This document shows, in pieces, positions 57,576 to 64,000 of a DNA stretch of 64,000 nucleotides. The position numbers and the translations under genes were made by a program. The notes beneath the pieces were generated by a model that saw only the letters and a program-made list of their open reading frames with translations, had not been told where the DNA came from and searched no databases. Source of the stretch: Schistosoma mansoni (lineage: Eukaryota > Platyhelminthes > Trematoda > Strigeidida > Schistosomatidae); NCBI RefSeq assembly GCF_000237925.1, contig NW_017386025.1, positions 1,302,001 through 1,366,000 on the forward strand, written 5' to 3'. Within the stretch, counting starts at the first letter, position 1. Every line of letters begins with the position of its first letter.

Positions 57576-59830
57576 CTCTCGACGTGAGAATCAAGAAAGC
57601 AGCTGATATAACCTCAGATCATTAATTTCTGGTTGCCAAAACGAAATTGAAACTCAAGAATCACTGGACAACGGGGCGAACAACATCACAAAAGTTTAAC
57701 ACGGTCTTTCTTCGGGATACTGACAGACTCAACGAATTCAGAATAGCCCTCAGCAATAGGTTCCAGGCCTCCCACGATCTACACATTAGAGAGGGAACTA
57801 CCATGGACAACAACTGGAAAGGTATCAAGGAGGCAATCACTTCAACATGTCAGGAGGTTCTAGACCACAAGAAGCACACTGGATGAGATTGAAGAGAGGA
57901 GGAACAAGAAAGCAGCAATCAATATCAGCCGAACAAGAACAGAGGAAGCCAAGGCACAAGCTGAATACACAAAAGCAAACAAGCAAGTGAAGAGGAGCAT
58001 CAGAGCCGACAAACGTAAATATGTGGAAGATCTAGCAATAACGGGAGAAAAGGCTGAAAGAGAAGGGAACATGAGACGGTTGTGATGCAACGAAGAAGCT
58101 CGTTCTAAATTACCGTAAACCAGAACGACCAGTGAAAAGCAAGGAAGGTTAGATAATCACCAACATAGAAGCAGGTGGGTAGAGCACTTCAAGGAACTCT
58201 TGAATCAACCAGCCCCACTGAACCCACCCAACATCGAAGTAGCACCTACGGACCTCCCAGTCAATGTCGGCCCACCAACAATTGAAGATATCAGCATGGC
58301 CATCAGACAAATCAAGAGTGGCAAAGCAGTAGGACCGGACAACATTCCAGCAGTCATTGAAAGCAGATGTAGCAGTAACTTCAAAGATACACCACATTCT
58401 CTTCAGTAATATTCGGGATGAAGAACAAGTACCAACAGACTGGAAAGACGGACTTCTGATTAAAATACCAAAGAAAGATCTCAGCAAGTGTGATAACTAC
58501 AGGGGCATCACTCTTCTCTCAATACCAAGAAAAGTCTTCAACAGGATGTTGTCAAACAGAACGAGGGACTCCGTAGACGCCCAACTTCGAGATCAACAGG
58601 CTGGATTCCGTAAGGATCGATCGTGTACAGACCAAATCACAACTCTACGGATCATTGTGGGACAATCAATTGAATGGAACTCATCACTCTACATCAACTT
58701 CATTGACTAAGAGAAAGCATTTGATAGCGTGAACAGGACAACACTATGGAGGCTTCTTCGACACTATGACGTACCTGAAAAGATAGTCAATATCACACGG
58801 AATTCCTATGATGGATTAAACTGCCAAATCATTCATGGAGGACAACTTACCGACTTATTCTAGGTAAAGACCGGTGTCAGGCAAGGTTGCTTACTCTTTC
58901 TCCTGGTGATCGATTGGATTATGAAGACGTTAACATCTGAGGGTGTGGAAGCACGAGATACAATGGACAGTTAGGATGCAGCTGGACGATTTAGACTTCG
59001 AACATGATCTGGCTCTTCTATCACACACGCAACAACAAATGCAGGAGAAGACAACCAGTGTAGCAGCAGCCTCAACAACAGTAGATCTCAATATAAACTA
59101 AGGGAAAAGCAAGATTCTCCGATACAATACAACATGCACCAGTCGGATTACACTTGACGGAGAAGCTTTTGAGGATGTGAAAACCTTTACATATCTGGGC
59201 AGCATCATTGATGAACACAGCAGATCTGATGCAGATGTGGAGACGCGGATCGGCAAAGCAAGAGCAGCATATTTACAACTGAAGAACATCTGGAACTCAA
59301 AACAACTGTCAACAAATACCAAAGTCAGAATTCTCAATACAAATGTTAAAACAGTTCTACTATATGGGGTGGAAACTTGGAGAACTACGAAAGCCATCAT
59401 GCAGAAGATGCAGGTGTTTATTAACAGTTGTCTATGCAAAATACTTTGGATCCGTTAGCCAGACACTATCAGCGACAACATACTGTGCGAGAGAACAAAC
59501 CAGATTCCAGCGGAGGAAGAAATCAGGGAGAAGCGCTGGAAGTGGATTGGGCACACATTGAGGAAATCACCTAACTGCGTCACAAGTCAAGCCCTCACAT
59601 GGAATCCTGAAGGTCAAAGGAAAAGAGGAAGACCAAAGAACACAATACGCCGAGAAATGGAGACAGACATGAGAAGAATGAACAATAGTTGGATAGAATT
59701 AGAAAGAAAGGCCCAGGGCAGTGTGGGTAGGAGAAAACTGATCGGTGGTCTATGCTCCATCTGGGGTAACAGGCGTAAGTAAGCAAGTAACGAAACCGAA
59801 CTTGACTGACTGAATACATTCAACGAGAAA
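57576..59830 (+). mobile_element. RTE-type LINE, 5'-truncated and mutated
   Basis: Starts in the last residues of the endonuclease domain (DVRIKKAADITSDH) and runs through a linker (DNNWKGIKEAITSTCQEVLD), RT blocks (SGKAVGPDNIPAV, NYRGITLLSIPRKVFNRMLS, DQQAGFRKDRSCTDQITTLR, EKAFDSVNRTTLW, GVRQGCLL) and the C-terminal part ([60 protein letters not shown]). It is broken by frameshifts and stops, including TAA 58708 and TAG 58861. The FADD-type catalytic box reads DFEHDLALL. Schistosome RTE elements share this layout. Confidence 0.88.
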
Positions 59831-61382
59831 AGAAATCCAAATAATAAATATTTATATTTAAGGAAGTTGAATCAAGCTAAAACATACATTTATCTATAGA
59901 GTAAGTTAATTGTTTTGAACCAGTACTTAGCGAAATCACAAAAAAAATTTTATGATATACTTTATAAAATGATAAACGTACAATCACAAATATATACACT
60001 CACAAATTCTCCACATAATAAAATGATAATCAAGCATATCAACCCATACGCAAACGTAAATTTTTTTGAGAACAAAGTCATCACAATAAGTAATTATTAT
60101 TATTGTTGTTAGTATAATAGACGATACTAATTATTCGTTAAAGATATGAATTATTATTCCGTTTTGTGTTTAGAATGTTAAATAAACAAAAACCGCCATT
60201 ATTTATTTATCTTGATATCATTCACCAAATTGAATGTTTCAATATTCAAGAGAAGCAAAAGACCACAGCGACATCACATCACAGTAATAAAAACAGAAAT
60301 ATGTATGAAATATGAACTTAAAAAGAAGTTCTACAAAATATAACAGACAGTATAGTATATTGGGCAGAGTTAGTTAGCTAGGTAAATAAGTAGTAATGAT
60401 GCCCATTTATTCATCTCAACAAAGAATAAAAGAGGACTGAATGATTTACAAAGCATACTGGAGAGACAAAACGATTTGACAAAATGGCATTGAGATATTT
60501 TCTCACTGATACTAATACTACTATTGTTACTGAAACAACTTACTGTACGTTAACGACAAACAAGAAAAGACAAAAAATGCCATACGAGGAAAAAAATAGA
60601 ATTGTATTATAATAATAATAATAATAATAGTGGATTGTGGATAAAATGTACACATATCATGTATCTCCGAGCTGTCATTTTCGTTAATTGGTTAGAGTTC
60701 GAGAATTGAAACAATTGTAAGCAAACAGCTGATTGCGAAAATTTTGATTTAGATGTACACACCCACAGATACATACATACATACATACACAACAATATGA
60801 GGTCCGAAAAACAAGAAAAATAGACGGGAACAACTGGTAAATTTGTAGATAAAAACTTGACGCAACTTAAAAGCCTCACGTTTTAAAGAAATATATATCC
60901 ATTCAACTAAACAGCGAAAATACTCAAGCTTATCGTCATATCAGTGAGTGAACACTTGTTAGAACTGAAATAAGTAGCAGGATTCAGTGCAACAACTTTA
61001 AATTTATTAAGTGTCATAAGCTATGACGAAATATATATTAGGAAATTTTCTATTTTCCTTGAGAGAAACCCGGCATCTTTCCATATGCATGTGTGTTTAG
61101 GCATAATTATCATCAATGACATCTTCATAAAAAAATAATCGAACAGTCGAGATTTGATGAGGAACGCGAAAATAACAAAAATAATGCTTATTAAAGCTAT
61201 ACACAAATTTGAAAGGTATGTTACATAAGTATGTAGCATGACAAAAGGAATGAAGGTTTAAATGAAAAAGGCATACACACACACACAGAAAGCGTCTACA
61301 TGAAAGCGAGTAGAAAGTGCTAAAATACACTTCATGTTATGGGTGTTTGTGTACATACGAAAAAAGGTTTCCATTTCAATGA
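59831..61382. other. Non-coding DNA with simple repeats
   Basis: Holds (AAT)n at about 60609-60630, (CATA)n at about 60772-60789 and (AC)n at about 61272-61285. The part near 61,000-61,380 should be the 3' UTR of the CCDC6-like gene; an AATAAA on its strand lies at 61003-61008. Confidence 0.5.
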
Positions 61383-62028
61383 TTAATTATGACAACTTGG
61401 AGGTGTAATACATCGAGCATCATCTTCTTCATCTCCATCTTCTAAATCTAATGGTTTTTGAATAATATCTTTATCATCAATTGAATAAGTTGAAAATCGT
61501 TTCTCCGATGAAGATATTCGATTACTGTCAGCAGATAAAGAAGGGATTGTATGATAATAGTAAGGATTTTGTTGTGGACTTACAGCAGCTGGATAAGTTG
61601 GCTTTACAAAATGATCACCATTTAAAGATGATGTTGTTGGTGTTGAAGGAGAGTTTGAAGTATGGACTGAATGTGCCTCTGAAGTGTTTACATTACTGAT
61701 TGGAGAGCAACAACGACCAGAACAATTACGTAAGCTACTCACATGGTTAGGATTATGCAATGAAGTTGAGACTAACCGACCACTTGATACAGATGTAGAA
61801 TCAGCCGAAAAAGAACTCATTAATGGCTGACCACATTCCCGGCAAACTCGTGTACTTGGATGACCACTCACACCAGCAGCTACAGCAACAGCAAATGCAT
61901 GGCCAGGACCATACAATGATGATGATGTACCACCAGATGTCCAAGGAGCAGGAACAGGGGGTTGAAATGGAGATGTACAATCAGAAATCGTCCTTAGGCG
62001 AGTGGAACGACTAGCTTCATTAAACTGT
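61383..62028 (-). CDS. CCDC6: CCDC6-like terminal exon
   Basis: 646 nt, 214 residues to TAA. It contains RTISDCTSPFQPPVPAP near the start, like the PRTVSSPIPYTPSP block of human CCDC6, and a CRECGQPL Cys pair. Confidence 0.82.
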
Positions 62029-62956
62029 CTATTAAAAATAAAGGCAAACATTATTAATATATTTTTGTAACTGATCAAAAGATATGCACAGAACAAATTA
62101 GGTGTGAAAATTAACGTAAATCAATGATTTAGATGATAAAATCAGAATCTCATTCATTGAACACATTATTTGTGGTTGATTTAGCATGAATCTACAAAAT
62201 CCTTTAAATCGTTAAATAAGATGTGTCTAAATACAACACTGAATACAGTAAGCTAACGAACAGTCACAACGTAATCCATGTGCTATTAAAAAAAAGTAAG
62301 CTACACATTTTATTTTCTCACATTCTGTAGAAGTTACACAATCTTGTATTGTTGTCATTTATACTAATATAACCTAGAGTTAGAATCTTTCTATTACATC
62401 AACATATATATATAGGAGTGTATAGCTTGATAAAAAGTTTGCTGACAAGAGATTCCTTCACTGAAAATCATGTTTCTAATACTTCAGTGGGGACTATAGA
62501 AGTATAAATATACAGCTAATAAACTTTACCTTTCATCTTCCATTTCCAAACTTGATTCGCTTTCACTCAAATGTCTAGACAATGCCTCACGTCTTTCTTT
62601 TTCAACTTGAAGCAATTTCCGCAAACGACGGTTTTCCTCAGCGACTGATTTTTCCTCTGATTCATACTGAGGCATCTTACAAGCAGACTCCGCTTCATAG
62701 CGTTGAAGTAATTGGCGTAGACGACAAACTTCATCACGCAATCGATTAACGTATGATGTCGAAATCATATGAGAAGAAGTACTAAGAACGACATCTGATG
62801 ACTGATTAGGAGTAGACGACTCTTGAGAAGTGAACATTTTATGCACTGCGCAAGGTGTTGAAGGACTTCTTAAAGAGTGTGAGTGACTTGGAGTAGTTGG
62901 GAGTGATTGCAAGCCAATACTTCCACATGGACTAGCTGCGCCACTTGCATTAGGAT
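61383..62956 (-). CDS. CCDC6: CCDC6-family coiled-coil protein, last two exons
   Basis: Exons 62530-62956 and 61383-62028, joined in phase 2 (GAAAG|GTAAAG and TTTTAATAG|A). The upstream exon carries two heptad segments (SYVNRLRDEVCRLRQLLQRY and EENRRLRKLLQVEKERREAL) followed by SRHLSESESSLEMEDER, nearly identical to the human CCDC6 sequence RHLSESESSLEMDEER. After the junction FNEASR matches human FNEMSA. The tail is Ser/Pro-rich as in the family, with an acidic end (LEDGDEEDDARC). Human CCDC6 is a largely coiled-coil cytosolic and nuclear protein linked to DNA-damage signalling, also known as a RET fusion partner. The N-terminal coiled coil is beyond the right edge. Confidence 0.87.
62530..62956 (-). 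CDS. CCDC6: CCDC6-like penultimate exon
   Basis: 427 nt, phase 1 to phase 2, acceptor TTTGCTTGCAG. A Ser/Pro-rich stretch (TTPSHSHSLRSPSTPC) precedes the coiled coil; this insert has no counterpart that I know of in human CCDC6. Confidence 0.85.
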
Positions 62957-63442
62957 CTGCAAGCAAACAAGTGTTTAAAACACAATAAAAACAATCAGTT
63001 AGTAACGTTGAAGTGATACATTTAAGTCTAGTCAAGTATGAGAATTATCAACGTACCCAAGTACCAAGGTTTTATTTACTGAATTACTTGAAAATCGTAT
63101 GATTATATGTTATTCCAATCAAATTTGCTAGGTTAACTAAAAAACAGGACGTCAAGGTCAACATCGTCCTATGCTGAAGACCGACTAAACAATATGATTA
63201 TAGTACAGTTAAAATTGATCATAAAAATACACATCACTTAACAATAAAACTTTTAGTGAGACTGGATTTATTTTTGATTCATTATTACATATTTTTTCGA
63301 AGGAAAAGTATGTAAGACACGTTCTATATATGACAAAAGAAGTACATATTTAAAAAGAATACAGAAAGGAAGTAAAATCCAAAACTATTCACAAGTGCTA
63401 CGTAGTTTTAATCAAGAGCCTTAAATTCAGTAATGATAAGTC

Positions 63443-63477
<35 letters not shown>

Positions 63478-64000
63478 TATTATTATTATACTATGGTTTT
63501 CAGATGTGGAACATCTTTCCGCTCAACCAGCGTATTTCTACCCATAAACGTGTAATTCATGCTACTATTACATGTGATTAGTTAGCTAACTAATGCAGCA
63601 GTGATCAACCAAAAGGGTGTTTTAATACTGTTAAGAGAAAGTTAGTTCAAACTACTTAATTTGATTATAACTTTCATCGTACATTGTTGATATTAGGAGA
63701 ACAATTAAAAAGAACAGTAAAACCCTTTTGATTCAGTTATCGAAAGTTCTACAGCTTCCATTCTCATACCTTGAAACAAGCCAGTTATGTATATAATAAT
63801 AACGACAGAGCAACACAGCTAATGAAGTTAGTTTTATTGATATTTTTCTGCTTGAGAGGTGGTTTTACCCAGTAGCTTAAACTATAGCAGGTGAAGTAGG
63901 AGCTTAAACTTAAAGCTCAGTGACTAGAAGTCGAATGCTTTGGTCAATAAGAAGAAACACTTAAATAAAACATTACAGCTAACTTCACTTGGACAAGGTC
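62957..64000. other. Intron of the CCDC6-like gene to window end
   Basis: No further exon was recognised. It holds the AAT/ATT repeat below. Confidence 0.5.
63443..63490. repeat. (AAT)n followed by (ATT)n, imperfect palindrome
   Basis: About ten AAT units run into inverted TAT/ATT units, so the tract can fold on itself. Confidence 0.85.

Noticed and set aside
1-64000. CRISPR arrays, bacterial operons or phage-like systems
   Set aside because: The DNA is eukaryotic with spliced genes; the only regular repeats are microsatellites and transposable elements.

Overview
The window looks like nuclear DNA of a blood fluke (genus Schistosoma). It is AT-rich and intron-heavy, has one candidate 34-bp micro-intron, and is full of repeat classes typical of that genus: tRNA-headed SINE-like retroposons carrying hammerhead ribozyme sequence (SM-alpha type), a Ty3/Gypsy element, RTE- and CR1-like LINEs, and a Merlin DNA transposon. 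The genus is inferred from these families. I cannot name the species from the sequence alone.

Layout. Positions 1-2.1 kb hold no gene I can support. About 2.1-7.1 kb is a decayed Ty3/Gypsy retrotransposon (gag and pol, + strand, three in-frame TGA stops, several lost functional residues), followed at 7.26-7.80 kb by a CR1-like LINE 3' relic. A small possible three-exon gene lies at 8.08-9.0 kb (+). From 11.2 to 25.5 kb runs a minus-strand gene of at least ten coding exons whose splice phases all agree; I do not recognise its product, and its 5' end was not found. Its introns hold SM-alpha copies and a SINE-like retroposon (called Rep-A here) split by a Merlin copy with a clean 8-bp target duplication. 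Positions 25.5-35.9 kb are repeat-rich intergenic DNA with a gag zinc-knuckle relic and an inverted repeat.

From 35,991 to 52,525 (-) lies a complete seven-exon gene for the p60 subunit of chromatin assembly factor 1 (CHAF1B family). Exon phases are consistent throughout and give a 694-residue protein. Its introns hold a hammerhead ribozyme in the sense orientation, an internally deleted LINE, and a 5'-truncated LINE that still has an open 535-codon reverse transcriptase frame. Positions 53.2-59.8 kb are a repeat cluster: a 292-bp near-perfect inverted repeat next to a 200-N assembly gap, two Rep-A copies and a 5'-truncated RTE LINE. At the right edge, 61,383-62,956 (-) holds the last two exons of a CCDC6-family coiled-coil gene that continues beyond the window.

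The cellular genes have no evident shared pathway: CHAF1B is a nucleosome assembly factor, CCDC6 a coiled-coil protein, and two products are unrecognised. The most notable features are Rep-A copies sharing their 3' tail with a neighbouring LINE, and a core-intact hammerhead sequence in the sense strand of a CHAF1B intron. No wholly new system is proven.
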